Below, piece after piece: positions 53,655-62,137 of a stretch of DNA of 64,000 nt. The stretch comes from Streptomyces calvus. GTDB lineage: Bacteria > Actinomycetota > Actinomycetes > Streptomycetales > Streptomycetaceae. The first letter of the stretch is position 1. Each line of letters begins with the position of its first letter. Both the position numbers and the translations under genes were made by a program. The notes below the pieces were generated by a model. The model had not been told where the DNA came from. It did not search any database and saw nothing but the letters and a program-made list of their open reading frames with translations. Location: assembly GCF_006782915.1 (NCBI RefSeq), contig NZ_VCNP01000008.1, forward strand, positions 52,768 through 116,767. The letters run 5' to 3'.

Positions 53655-54014
53655 TCAGTCGGCCGACGGCAGACCCAGCCGGGGGTGTGCCTCCAGGAGC
53701 CGGGGCGGGGCGGCCTGACGCCAGGAGTCGGCGAGGATGTCCCGCAGTTCCGCCTCGTCCTCCAGCGCGGCGAGACGGACCCTGACCCAGGCGAACTGTG
53801 CCTCGTGGCCGGCGATCCAGAACTTCTCCGGTTCGGCGAGGGCCAGTTCGTCGCGCTCCTCCTTGGGGCAGCGCACGGCGATGGAGGTCTCGTCCTCGGG
53901 CAGCGTGGCGAACATCTTGCCCGCGACCCGGAAGGTGGGCATGCTCCAGGCCACCTTCTCCGTGGTGTCCGGCAGGGACAGGGCGATCCGTCGTACGTCT
54001 TCGGCATCCGGCAT
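53655..54014 (-). CDS. MmcQ/YjbR family protein
   Basis: 119 residues. ALSLPDTTEKVAWSMPTFRV near 11-30, FRVAGKMFATL and the closing FAWVRVRLAAL pattern are the MmcQ/YjbR (CyaY-like fold) signature, a DNA-binding-like fold of unknown function. ATG at 54014; TACGGT 9 bases upstream suggests a leaderless message. No clear partner. Confidence 0.85.
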   Translation of the reverse strand: MPDAEDVRRIALSLPDTTEKVAWSMPTFRVAGKMFATLPEDETSIAVRCPKEERDELALAEPEKFWIAGHEAQFAWVRVRLAALEDEAELRDILADSWRQAAPPRLLEAHPRLGLPSAD

Positions 54015-54044
54015 GGCAGGCACCGTAGCCGCCGCCACTGACAA

Positions 54045-54590
54045 TCACCCGGTGGCGGGCGGTTCCGCACGCGCTCCCAGGCGCTTGTAGTAGATCGTCG
54101 TCGGCCGCAGCACCCCGGCCGGGTCCGCCGCGTAGTCGGGAACGGTGCCCGCGGGCGTCCAGCCGGACGAGCGGTAGAGGTGCTCGGCGGGACTGCCGGT
54201 CTCGGTGTCGAGGTGCAGCAGGGTGATGCCCCGCGCGGCGGCCTCCTCCTCCGCGACGGCCAGCAGCCCGCGGCCCAGCCCGCGGCCGCGGGCCGCCCGG
54301 TGCACCATCAGCTTCACCAGTTCGGCGCGGTGGGCGCTGTTGGGTTTGTCGGGGAGCGCGAGGCTGACGGTGCCCAGCACCCGTCCGGGTTCCTCGTACG
54401 CCGCCCACACGGCGAGCCGGCCCGCGGCGACGGCCTCGGACCGTTCCCGCCACCAGGCGACCGCCGCGGCGTGGTCGAGCGGGGCGAGGAAGCCGACGGA
54501 GGCGCCGCCCGCCACCGTGTCGGCCAGCAGCTCCCCCAGGGGGCCGGCGAGCCGGTGCAGTCGTCCGGCGTCCAGGCGCACGGTGTTCAC
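54045..54590 (-). CDS. GNAT family N-acetyltransferase
   Basis: 181 residues. The acetyl-CoA motif A is AELVKLMVHRAARGRGLGRG near 88-107 (Q/RxxGxG/A as RGRGLG), followed by LLHLDTETGSPAEHLYRSSG. GTG start overlaps the stop of the XRE-cupin gene (GTGA), so the pair is co-translated. The acyl acceptor is unknown; such pairs sometimes detoxify amines or antibiotics. Confidence 0.9.
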   Translation of the reverse strand: MNTVRLDAGRLHRLAGPLGELLADTVAGGASVGFLAPLDHAAAVAWWRERSEAVAAGRLAVWAAYEEPGRVLGTVSLALPDKPNSAHRAELVKLMVHRAARGRGLGRGLLAVAEEEAAARGITLLHLDTETGSPAEHLYRSSGWTPAGTVPDYAADPAGVLRPTTIYYKRLGARAEPPATG

Positions 54591-55186
54591 GGCCGCACCA
54601 CCGCCAGCACGTAGCGCGCCGGCGCGGGCCCCGGGCAGCGGAACCGGGTGGGGCCCCAGACGCGCAGTCGGAGGCAGTCGCCGTCGCCGAGGTGGTGCTC
54701 CACGTCCCGGTCCGTGACGGTGAGGGCGCCTTTCAGGACCCAGATGTGCTGTTCCAGGCCGGGTACGGGCGGCCGGTCGTAGGCGATGTCCGCGCCGGCG
54801 GCGAGCCGTCCCTCGACGAGTTCGCCGCGCAGTCCGCCGTGCGGCGGGGACACGGACCTGCGGACGAATCCGGAGGCCCGGTCCTCCCACACCGGCTGGT
54901 CGGCGGCCCGCACCAGCGGGGCGGGCTCCGCCTCGACCTCGCTGAGCAGTTGGGACATGGTCCGCCCGTAGACGGCGCACAGACGGTTCAGCAGGGCGGC
55001 GGTGGGGCTGGTCTCCGCCCGCTCGGCCCGGGACAGCGTGGACCGGCTGATCCCGCTGCGCTCCGCCAGTTCGCCGAGGGACCAGCCGTGCTCGCTCCTG
55101 AGTTCGGCGAGCCGCGCGCCGAGCCGGACATCCACGGGGTCGGGGGTCGGGTCCGGGGTCGCCCCGCCACCATCATGTCGTTTCAC
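54587..55186 (-). CDS. XRE-cupin transcriptional regulator
   Basis: 199 residues. The helix-turn-helix at about 20-78 reads LGELAERSGISRSTLSRAER. A small C-terminal cupin (about 110-198) with EQHIWVLKGALTVTD and HHLGDGDCLRLR binds a small ligand. GTG start at 55186. A palindrome abuts the start codon (55187-55207), which suggests autorepression of this regulator-acetyltransferase operon. Confidence 0.9.
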   Translation of the reverse strand: MKRHDGGGATPDPTPDPVDVRLGARLAELRSEHGWSLGELAERSGISRSTLSRAERAETSPTAALLNRLCAVYGRTMSQLLSEVEAEPAPLVRAADQPVWEDRASGFVRRSVSPPHGGLRGELVEGRLAAGADIAYDRPPVPGLEQHIWVLKGALTVTDRDVEHHLGDGDCLRLRVWGPTRFRCPGPAPARYVLAVVRP

Positions 55187-55207
55187 ATCCGGGACGATAT
55201 CCCGGAT
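55187..55207. promoter_or_regulatory. Operator candidate ATCCGGGA-N5-TCCCGGAT
   Basis: A perfect 8-bp inverted repeat around CGATA that ends at the base next to the XRE-cupin GTG start. Occupation would block transcription or initiation. Confidence 0.55.
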
Positions 55208-55232
55208 CAGGGACGGATGGCTGTGGTCCCGG

Positions 55233-56606
55233 TCACCGGCGGCCGCCGAACGCCGCCAGCGTGCGCTCCAGCAGGGGCAGCGCCCTCACCACCCGCCGGG
55301 ACCTGATCAGCAGGTCCCACACGGGTTCGAACTTCTTCCAGCCGCCCGCGTAGGCGAGGTGCCGCATCCGCTCGTGCGCACCGGGCTGGGCCGCCGATCC
55401 CCGCCAGATGTTCGACCAGCGGTAGAAGTCCCGGTACGCCCGCCAGTAGCCGTCCTCCAGTTGGCGCGCCGTCATGCCCTTGGGTTCGTGGACGACATGA
55501 CGGGTGTCGTACAGGTCCCAGTCGCGGTGCAGGATGCGGTTCTCGGACTCCAGTTGCTTCCACAGGCCGGTCGACGGGTACGGCGTCATGATGTGGAAGG
55601 TCGCCGTCTCGATGCCCTGGGCGACCGCCCACTCGACGGTCCGGTCGAAGACGTCCGGACCGTCCTGGTCGAGACCGAAGACGAAGCTGGCGTTGACCAT
55701 GACCCCGGCGTCGTGCAGCCGCCGCACCGCGGCCGCGTAGTCGGCGCCGACGTTCTGGTTCTTGCGGCGCTCGGCGAGGTTGGCGTCGTTCACCGTCTCG
55801 AAGCCGACGAAGAGGCTGCGCAGGCCCGCCTCCACGGCGCGCTCCAGAAGCCCCGGCCGGAGTACGGAGTCGACCGTGGCCGCCGCCTGCCACAGCCGGC
55901 CCGTTCCGGCCATGCCGTCGAACAGGGCCTCGGCGAAGCGCCGGTTGCCGAAGAGGTGGTCGTCGAGGAAGTAGAGGTGGCGGCCGGGCAGGCGGTCGAT
56001 CTCGGCGAGGGCGTCGTCGACGGCCTGGGTGTAGAAGGACTTGCCGCCCTCGAAGAAGGCGTCCTTGTAGCAGAAGTCGCAGTGGTGCGGGCAGCCGCGG
56101 GTGACGACGATCGAGTTGGGGACCAGGTAGAGGTGACGTTTGATCAGGTCGCGCCGCACCGGCGGGAGTCCGGCGAGGGTGCGGCTCGTGGAGTCGTAGC
56201 GGCGGGCGGGGGTGCCGTCGCGGAACTCCTTGAGGAACAGCGGCCAGGTGTCCTCGCCGGGGCCCGTGAAGATCGTGTCGGCGTGTGCGGCCGCCTCCTC
56301 GGGCAGTGAGGTGACGTGCAGTCCGCCCATGGCGACGTGCACGCCCCGGGCACGGAAGTGGTCGGCTATCTCGTAGCTGCGGCGGGCGGAGGTGATGTAG
56401 GGCTGGACGACCAGGAGGTCCGGGGTGTCCAGGGCCTCCAGGTCGATCCGCTCCACGTGTTCGTCGAGGAGGGTGACCTCGTCGTCGGGGTCGAGGTAGC
56501 CGGCGAGCGTCGCCAGGCCCAGGGGCGGGAAGAGCGAGTACTTGATGGGCCGGAACAGCGGACTGGTCGCCTCGGTCAGGGCCGGGAGAATCATCGTCAC
56601 ACGCAT
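55233..56606 (-). CDS. B12-binding domain radical SAM protein
   Basis: 457 residues. The N-terminal cobalamin-binding fold is at about 1-140, with PPLGLATLAGYLDPDD near 27 and VHVAMGGLHVTSLPEEA near 88. The radical SAM cluster motif is VTRGCPHHCDFCYKDAFF near 167-185 (three Cys for the 4Fe-4S), followed by the TIM-barrel core with FGLDQDGPDVFDRTVEWA. The class includes hopanoid, bacteriochlorophyll and natural-product methylases and cyclases. No biosynthetic partners are adjacent, so the substrate is open. Confidence 0.92.
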   Translation of the reverse strand: MRVTMILPALTEATSPLFRPIKYSLFPPLGLATLAGYLDPDDEVTLLDEHVERIDLEALDTPDLLVVQPYITSARRSYEIADHFRARGVHVAMGGLHVTSLPEEAAAHADTIFTGPGEDTWPLFLKEFRDGTPARRYDSTSRTLAGLPPVRRDLIKRHLYLVPNSIVVTRGCPHHCDFCYKDAFFEGGKSFYTQAVDDALAEIDRLPGRHLYFLDDHLFGNRRFAEALFDGMAGTGRLWQAAATVDSVLRPGLLERAVEAGLRSLFVGFETVNDANLAERRKNQNVGADYAAAVRRLHDAGVMVNASFVFGLDQDGPDVFDRTVEWAVAQGIETATFHIMTPYPSTGLWKQLESENRILHRDWDLYDTRHVVHEPKGMTARQLEDGYWRAYRDFYRWSNIWRGSAAQPGAHERMRHLAYAGGWKKFEPVWDLLIRSRRVVRALPLLERTLAAFGGRR

Positions 56607-56642
56607 GACAGCCCAGACTGATCCCGGACGGTGGCCGGTTCC

Positions 56643-57548
56643 CTACGCCTCCTCGGCGGCCGCGCGGAGCGCGTCGAGGACCGGGCGGATCAGCGGGTGC
56701 TCCTCCGCGCCCCGGCGCACGGCGGCGAAGACCCGGCGGGTGGGCGCCACACCGTCGACCGGGCGGACGACCACGCCCGCGAGGTCCATGCCGCGCAGCG
56801 CGGAACGGGGCACCAGGGCGACGCCCACGTCCGCCGAGGCCAGGGCCACCACCGCGCGGAAGTCGTCCGAGGAGTGCTCCAGGCGTGGCTGGAAACCGGC
56901 GCTCTCACAGGCCAGGACGACCACGTCGTGGCAGGGGTTGCCGGGGTAGGGGCCGATCCACGGGTCCTTGGCGAGGTCGGCGAGCGGCACCTCGGCGCAG
57001 CCGGCCAGCCGGTGGGTGACGGGCACGACCGCGTCGAAGGGTTCGGCGTACAGCGGTACGTGGGTCAGCCGGGGGTCGTCGGCGGCGGGCGCGCCGCGGT
57101 ACTCGACGGCCACGGCGACGTCGACCTGCCGGTCCAGCACCATCGGCAGGCTGGCGTCGCCCTCGGCGTCCTGGACGCGGATCCGGATGCCGGGCGACGT
57201 ATCGGCGAGCCGGGCCACCGCGGGCGCCACGACCTGCGCGATCCCGGTGGCGAAGGCGGCGACCGTGACCGTGCCGGCCGCCCCCGACGCGTAGGCGGCC
57301 AGTTCCGCCTCGGCCCGCTCCAGCTGGGCGAGGACCGCGTTGGTGTGGCCGAGCAGGATCTCCCCGGCCGCGGTCAGCCGTACGCCCTTGGCGCCGCGTT
57401 CGACCAGCCGGTGGCCGGTCTCCTGCTCCAGGGCGGCGAGCTGCTGGGAGACGGCGGAGGGGGTGAGGTACAGCGCGGCGGCTGCCGCCGTGACCGTGCG
57501 GTGGTCGGCCACCGCACGGAGGATGTGGAGCCGCCGTGCCTCGATCAT
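56643..57548 (-). CDS. LysR family transcriptional regulator
   Basis: 301 residues. Winged helix at 4-63 (TVTAAAAALYLTPSAVSQQL, GAKGVRLTAAGE) and an effector domain with AFATGIAQVVAPAVARLADT and LASADVGVALVPRSAL. It lies 36 bases after kbl on the same strand, so it may be read through from tdh-kbl and could regulate threonine or glycine use. Confidence 0.92.
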   Translation of the reverse strand: MIEARRLHILRAVADHRTVTAAAAALYLTPSAVSQQLAALEQETGHRLVERGAKGVRLTAAGEILLGHTNAVLAQLERAEAELAAYASGAAGTVTVAAFATGIAQVVAPAVARLADTSPGIRIRVQDAEGDASLPMVLDRQVDVAVAVEYRGAPAADDPRLTHVPLYAEPFDAVVPVTHRLAGCAEVPLADLAKDPWIGPYPGNPCHDVVVLACESAGFQPRLEHSSDDFRAVVALASADVGVALVPRSALRGMDLAGVVVRPVDGVAPTRRVFAAVRRGAEEHPLIRPVLDALRAAAEEA

Positions 57549-57584
57549 GGATCCGATTGTCTCAAATGCAGCGGTGCGCTCGGT

Positions 57585-58784
57585 TCAGCCGTCGAGCTCC
57601 GCCCGGGCCGCCACGAAGGCGTCCACCGCACGGTTCACGTCGTCGGCGGAGTGCGCGGCGGACAGCTGGACGCGGATGCGGGCCTGGCCCTGCGGCACCA
57701 CCGGGTAGGAGAAGCCGATCACGTACACGCCGCGCTCGAGGAGCAGCTCGGCCATGCGTCCCGCGCGGGCGGCGTCGCCGATCATCACGGGGGCGATGGC
57801 GTGGTCGCCGGGGAGGATGTCGAAGCCCTCCTCGGTCATCCGGCGGCGGAACAGCGCGGTGTTCTCGGCCAGCCGGACGCGCAGGTCGTCGGCCGACTCC
57901 AGCAGGTCGAGGACCTTCAGGGAGGCGGCGGCGATCACCGGGGCGAGGGTGTTGGAGAACAGGTAGGGGCGGGAGCGCTGGCGCAGCAGGGCGACGATCT
58001 CCGCGCGGGCGGCGACGTAGCCGCCGGAGGCGCCGCCGAGCGCCTTGCCGAGGGTGCCGGTGATGATGTCGACGCGGTCCATGACGCCGTGCAGTTCGGG
58101 CGTGCCGCGTCCGCCGGGGCCGACGAAGCCGACGGCGTGCGAGTCGTCGACCATGACCATGGCGCCGTGCCGGTCGGCGAGGTCGCAGATCTCGTTCAGC
58201 GGGGCGACGTAGCCGTCCATGGAGAAGACGCCGTCGGTGACGATCAGCGTGCGGCGCGCGCCGCCCTCGGCGGCCTCCTTCAACTGGCGCTCGAGGTCGG
58301 CCATGTCGCGGTTGGCGTAGCGGAAGCGGCGGGCCTTGGACAGCCGGATGCCGTCGATGATCGACGCGTGGTTCAGCGCGTCGGAGATCACCGCGTCCTC
58401 CGGGCCGAGCAGCGTCTCGAAGACACCGCCGTTGGCGTCGAAGCAGGAGGAGTACAGGATCGTGTCCTCCTGGCCGAGGAACGCCGACAGCCGCGCCTCC
58501 AGCTCCTTGTGCACCTCCTGGGTGCCGCAGATGAAGCGGACGGACGCCATGCCGTAGCCCCAGCGGTCCAGGGCCTCGTGGGCGGCGGCGATCACCTCGG
58601 GGTGGTCGGCGAGGCCGAGGTAGTTGTTGGCGCAGAAGTTGAGGACCTCGCCGGGACGTCCGCCGGCGGTGACGTTCACGGTGGCGGACTGCGGGGTGCC
58701 GATGACGCGCTCGGGCTTGTGCAGTCCGGCGGCGCGGATCTCGTCGAGGGTGGCGCGCAGGTCGTCGCGCACGGAGTCGAACAT
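57585..58784 (-). CDS. kbl: Glycine C-acetyltransferase (2-amino-3-ketobutyrate CoA ligase)
   Basis: 399 residues, PLP alpha-oxoamine synthase. [16 protein letters not shown] near 49, [15 protein letters not shown] near 112, [20 protein letters not shown] near 208 and [11 protein letters not shown] with the Schiff-base Lys near 245 are all present. It splits 2-amino-3-ketobutyrate with CoA to glycine and acetyl-CoA. It lies 28 bases after tdh, with AGGAGC before the ATG, and uses the product of Tdh. Confidence 0.96.
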   Translation of the reverse strand: MFDSVRDDLRATLDEIRAAGLHKPERVIGTPQSATVNVTAGGRPGEVLNFCANNYLGLADHPEVIAAAHEALDRWGYGMASVRFICGTQEVHKELEARLSAFLGQEDTILYSSCFDANGGVFETLLGPEDAVISDALNHASIIDGIRLSKARRFRYANRDMADLERQLKEAAEGGARRTLIVTDGVFSMDGYVAPLNEICDLADRHGAMVMVDDSHAVGFVGPGGRGTPELHGVMDRVDIITGTLGKALGGASGGYVAARAEIVALLRQRSRPYLFSNTLAPVIAAASLKVLDLLESADDLRVRLAENTALFRRRMTEEGFDILPGDHAIAPVMIGDAARAGRMAELLLERGVYVIGFSYPVVPQGQARIRVQLSAAHSADDVNRAVDAFVAARAELDG

Positions 58785-58812
58785 GTCAGAAGCTCCTAGA
58801 GAGGCAGTTGGC

Positions 58813-59841
58813 TTACGCGGTCCAGTCGAGGATGACCTTGCCGCCCCTGCCGCCGGCCGCGTCGTCGAAGGCGGCCTCGAAGTCGCGGTAGGGGTAGCGG
58901 CCGGTGATCACCGGGGCGAGGTCGAGGCCGCCCTCCAGGAGCACCGACATGGCGTACCAGGTCTCGAACATCTCGCGGCCGTAGATGCCCTTGATGGTGA
59001 TCATCGAGGTGACGATCCGGGCCCAGTCGACCGGGAACTCCTCCGCGGGCAGGCCGAGCATGGCGATCCGGCCGCCGTGCGTCATGTTGGCGATCATGTC
59101 CCGTACGGCCTCGGGGCGGCCGGACATCTCCAGGCCGATGTCGAAGCCCTCGCGCAGGCCGAGGGCGTGCTGGCCGTCGGCGATGGTCGTCTCGGCGACG
59201 TTCAGCGCGAGGGTCGCGCCGATCTTGCGGGCGAGTTCGAGGCGCTCCTCGCTGACGTCGGTGATGACGACGTTGCGCGCGCCGGCGTGCCGGGCCACGG
59301 CGGCGGCCATCAGGCCGATCGGGCCGGCGCCGGTGATCAGGACGTCCTCGCCGACGAGCGGGAAGGACAGCGCGGTGTGCACGGCGTTGCCGAACGGGTC
59401 GAAGATCGCGGCGACGTCGAGGTCGACCGGCACCCGGTGCACCCAGACGTTGGTGGCGGGGAGCACGACGTACTCGGCGAAGGCGCCGTCGCGGCCGACG
59501 CCGAGGCCGACCGTGGCCCGGCACAGGTGGCGGCGTCCGGCGAGGCAGTTGCGGCACTTGCCGCACACCAGGTGGCCCTCGCCGCTGACCCGGTCACCGG
59601 TGTTGATGTCGGTGACGTCGCGGCCGGTCTCGACGACCTCGCCGACGAACTCGTGCCCGAGGACCAGCGGCGTGCTGATCGTCTGTTGGGCCCAGCCGTC
59701 CCAGGACCGGATGTGCAGGTCGGTGCCGCAGATACCGGTGCGCAGCACCTTGATCAGCACGTCGCCCGGTCCGACGGCGGGCTCGGGGACGTCCGCGAGC
59801 CACAGCCCGGGCTCCGCCTTCTGCTTGACCAGCGCCTTCAA
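58813..59841 (-). CDS. tdh: L-threonine 3-dehydrogenase
   Basis: 342 residues, zinc medium-chain dehydrogenase. Catalytic zinc ligands are Cys38 in TGICGTDLH and GHEFVGEVV. The structural zinc site is [15 protein letters not shown]. The NAD site is [14 protein letters not shown] take the TTG at 59841 as start: it has GGAG at 9 bases, the protein then begins [10 protein letters not shown] like E. coli Tdh, and the catalytic cysteine falls exactly at 38 as in that enzyme. It oxidises threonine to 2-amino-3-ketobutyrate for Kbl. Confidence 0.95.
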   Translation of the reverse strand: MKALVKQKAEPGLWLADVPEPAVGPGDVLIKVLRTGICGTDLHIRSWDGWAQQTISTPLVLGHEFVGEVVETGRDVTDINTGDRVSGEGHLVCGKCRNCLAGRRHLCRATVGLGVGRDGAFAEYVVLPATNVWVHRVPVDLDVAAIFDPFGNAVHTALSFPLVGEDVLITGAGPIGLMAAAVARHAGARNVVITDVSEERLELARKIGATLALNVAETTIADGQHALGLREGFDIGLEMSGRPEAVRDMIANMTHGGRIAMLGLPAEEFPVDWARIVTSMITIKGIYGREMFETWYAMSVLLEGGLDLAPVITGRYPYRDFEAAFDDAAGGRGGKVILDWTA

Positions 59842-59996
59842 CGCTACGGCTCCTGAGGGTGGGTCCCGGCTCCCGGGCATGCCGAAGCAGCCCCGGTCCG
59901 GGAGGAGGAGTGGAATCGCACTGCAATCTGCCGTACAACACCCTCACCGGTCCATCGAGGTTTTCTTAAGCGCGGCCACAGCTTTCCTTCACGCCG

Positions 59997-60599
59997 TCAC
60001 CCGTCCGGCCGCGCCGCCCGCTCCCACGGCGGCGGCCCGTCGTCGCCGCGCAGCTCCAGCCGTACGACGAGGTCGGCGGCCTGGGCCTTGATGGCGGCGA
60101 GCCCCCGCTGTCCCCAGGCGCGCGGCCGGACGTCGGCGGCGGAGACGGTGCCGAGCACCGTGCCGGTGCTGTCGATGAGCGGCGCGCCGAGGTAGGAGCG
60201 GATGCCGAACTCGTCCACCACCGGGTTGCCGGCGAATCTCGGGTAGTCGCTGACGTCCTCCAGGACCAGCGCCTTGCGGCGGGCCACCACATGGGGGCAG
60301 AAGCCGTGGTCGCGGGGCAGCGCCCGGCCCAGCAGGGCGCCGGTGCCGTCACCGCGCACGAACGGGGCGACGGCCGGGGTGTGCAGACCGGCGTGGAACT
60401 GTCCTGTCTCGCCGGGGAGGTTGACCATCGCGTAGGGCGCGCCGGTGAGGTCGGCGAGGGCGTACGCGAAGGCGTCGAGGGTGGGTTCGGGCTGTGCGCC
60501 CAGGCCGAGCAGGCGCAGTCTGCGGGTGCGGTCGGGGGCCTCCTTGTCCTCGGGGGTGAGCAGCAGACGACCGGCCGGGCGGGGCGGGTCGTAGCTCAT
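59997..60599 (-). CDS. GAF domain protein of the conservon
   Basis: 200 residues with a single GAF domain at about 40-185. LADLTGAPYAMVNLPGETGQ is near 48, CPHVVARRKALVLEDVSDYP near 102 and YLGAPLIDSTGTVLGTVSAA near 138. A Cys and His in HGFCPHVV could hold a ligand or haem. It is the fifth gene of the cvn row, 60 bases after cvnD, where other conservons carry a cytochrome P450. It may be the sensory or effector partner of the GTPase. Confidence 0.82.
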   Translation of the reverse strand: MSYDPPRPAGRLLLTPEDKEAPDRTRRLRLLGLGAQPEPTLDAFAYALADLTGAPYAMVNLPGETGQFHAGLHTPAVAPFVRGDGTGALLGRALPRDHGFCPHVVARRKALVLEDVSDYPRFAGNPVVDEFGIRSYLGAPLIDSTGTVLGTVSAADVRPRAWGQRGLAAIKAQAADLVVRLELRGDDGPPPWERAARPDG

Positions 60600-60659
60600 G
60601 GGCGCGCTCCCGGGTGGTGGGCGGGGTTCATGGACGGGCTCCGTGGGGGTGTGCGGGGG

Positions 60660-61289
60660 TCATCGGTGGGCGCCGTGGCCGGTCGTGGCGGCCGGGGCGT
60701 GGGCGATGAGGTGGCGGACGAGGGTGAGCAGGGTCTGGACGCCGGAGCTGGAGATCCGGGCGTCGCAGCACACCACGGGAACCTCGGGCGGGAGGTCGAG
60801 GGCGGCGCGCACCTCCCCGGGGTCGTAGCGGAAGGCGCCGTCGAACTCGTTGACGGCGATGATGAATCCGAGGCCGCGCTGTTCGAAGAAGTCGACCGCC
60901 GCGAAGCACTCCTGGAGGCGCCTGGTGTCGGCGAGGATGACCGCGCCGAGCGCGCCCTCGCACAGTTCGTCCCACATGAACCAGAAGCGTTCCTGGCCGG
61001 GGGTGCCGAACAGGTACAGCACGTGTTGCGCGTCGAGGGTGATGCGGCCGAAGTCCATGGCGACGGTCGTCTCGACCTTGTTCTCGATGCCGTCGAGGTT
61101 GTCGGTGCCGGCGCTGACCGTGGTGAGCAGTTCCTCCGTGCTCAGGGGCGCGATCTCGCTGACCGCGCCGACGAAGGTGGTCTTGCCCACGCCGAACCCG
61201 CCCGCCACGAGGATCTTGAGTGCGGTGGGGAACGGGTCGTCCGCGTGGTCCGCGCCGCCCGTGTGGTCAGAGCTGTCGTCGTAATCCAT
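60660..61289 (-). CDS. cvnD: Conservon small GTPase (CvnD)
   Basis: 209 residues, Ras-like MglA-type GTPase of the DUF/ATP-GTP-binding conservon family. P-loop GGFGVGKTTFVGAVSE near 30-45, switch region TVAMDFGRI near 75, LYLFGTPGQERFWFMWDELC near 91-110, and base-recognition NEFDGAF in place of NKxD near 148. It overlaps cvnC by 23 bases. In conservons it cycles on a membrane complex with CvnA, B and C, acting like a G-protein switch in development or metabolism. Confidence 0.93.
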   Translation of the reverse strand: MDYDDSSDHTGGADHADDPFPTALKILVAGGFGVGKTTFVGAVSEIAPLSTEELLTTVSAGTDNLDGIENKVETTVAMDFGRITLDAQHVLYLFGTPGQERFWFMWDELCEGALGAVILADTRRLQECFAAVDFFEQRGLGFIIAVNEFDGAFRYDPGEVRAALDLPPEVPVVCCDARISSSGVQTLLTLVRHLIAHAPAATTGHGAHR

Positions 61290-61638
61290 CGAGCACTGCC
61301 TCCAGTAGGGCCCGGTCCGTCGGGTTGTGGTGGAACGCGGGGGGTTTGTCGGTCAGCGCCCCGCATTCGACGAGGTCCGCCAGCAGCACTTTGGTGACGG
61401 CCACCGGCAGCCGGAGATGGGCGGCGACCTCGGCGACCGGGACGGGGGCGCGGCACAGGTCGAGGGCCTGTGCGTGCTCGGGGCCGAGGTAGCCGAGGGG
61501 CGTGGCGCCGGTGGCCCGCACCTGCGACATGAGGTCGAGGGCGACGGTGGGGCGGGTGCGGCCGTTGCTGACCGTGAAGGGGCGCACCAGCCGACCGGCC
61601 GCGTCGTCGAGCCAGGGCCCGTCGCCGGCCGCCGTCAT
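61267..61638 (-). CDS. cvnC: Conservon DUF742 protein (CvnC)
   Basis: 123 residues. LVRPFTVSNGRTRPTVALDL near 18-37 and a winged-helix-like stretch VAEVAAHLRLPVAVTKVLLA near 71 identify DUF742. ATG at 61638 is 3 bases past the cvnB stop and has GAGG upstream; a TTG overlapping that stop is 6 bases earlier. It bridges CvnA and CvnD in the membrane complex. Confidence 0.93.
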   Translation of the reverse strand: MTAAGDGPWLDDAAGRLVRPFTVSNGRTRPTVALDLMSQVRATGATPLGYLGPEHAQALDLCRAPVPVAEVAAHLRLPVAVTKVLLADLVECGALTDKPPAFHHNPTDRALLEAVLDGLRRQL

Positions 61639-61640
61639 GC

Positions 61641-62075
61641 TCAACGCCTCATCGCCTGGGATTCGACGCCCTGCTGGCGGGGAGCGGTCATCAGGTACGG
61701 GCGCACGGATTTCACGAGCATCGCCATCTCGTAGCCGAGGACGGCCGCGTCGGCCTCGCGGCCGGCCGTCACGGCGAGGCAGGTGCCGGAGCCGGCGGTG
61801 GTGACGAACAGCAGCATCGAGTCGAGTTCGACGACGACCTGCCGGACGTCGCCGCCGTCGCCGAAGCGGACGCCCGCGCTGCGGCCGAGGGAGTACAGGC
61901 CGGAGGCCAGGGCGGCCATGTGGTCGGCGCTGTCCGGGTCGAGGCCGTGCACGGACTTCACGAGCCCGTCGCAGGACAGCAGTACGGCGCTGTGGGTGTG
62001 CGGTACGCGTTGCACGAGGCCGCTCATCAGCCAGTCGAGATCGGATACCTGGGCGGTCGGCGCATCGCTCGCCAT
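61641..62075 (-). CDS. cvnB: Conservon roadblock/LC7 protein (CvnB)
   Basis: 144 residues, roadblock/LC7 fold. DLDWLMSGLVQRVPHTHSAV near 12, LLSCDGLVKSVHG near 32 and HMAALASGLYSLGRSAG near 52 are characteristic. The family regulates MglA-type GTPases, here CvnD. AGGAG precedes the ATG by 10 bases. 62 bases separate it from cvnA. Confidence 0.94.
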   Translation of the reverse strand: MASDAPTAQVSDLDWLMSGLVQRVPHTHSAVLLSCDGLVKSVHGLDPDSADHMAALASGLYSLGRSAGVRFGDGGDVRQVVVELDSMLLFVTTAGSGTCLAVTAGREADAAVLGYEMAMLVKSVRPYLMTAPRQQGVESQAMRR

Positions 62076-62137
62076 GGTGGATCGACTCCTTGGGGTACGA
62101 AGGTCTGCGGGAGCGCGGGTGGTGCGGACGAGGATGG

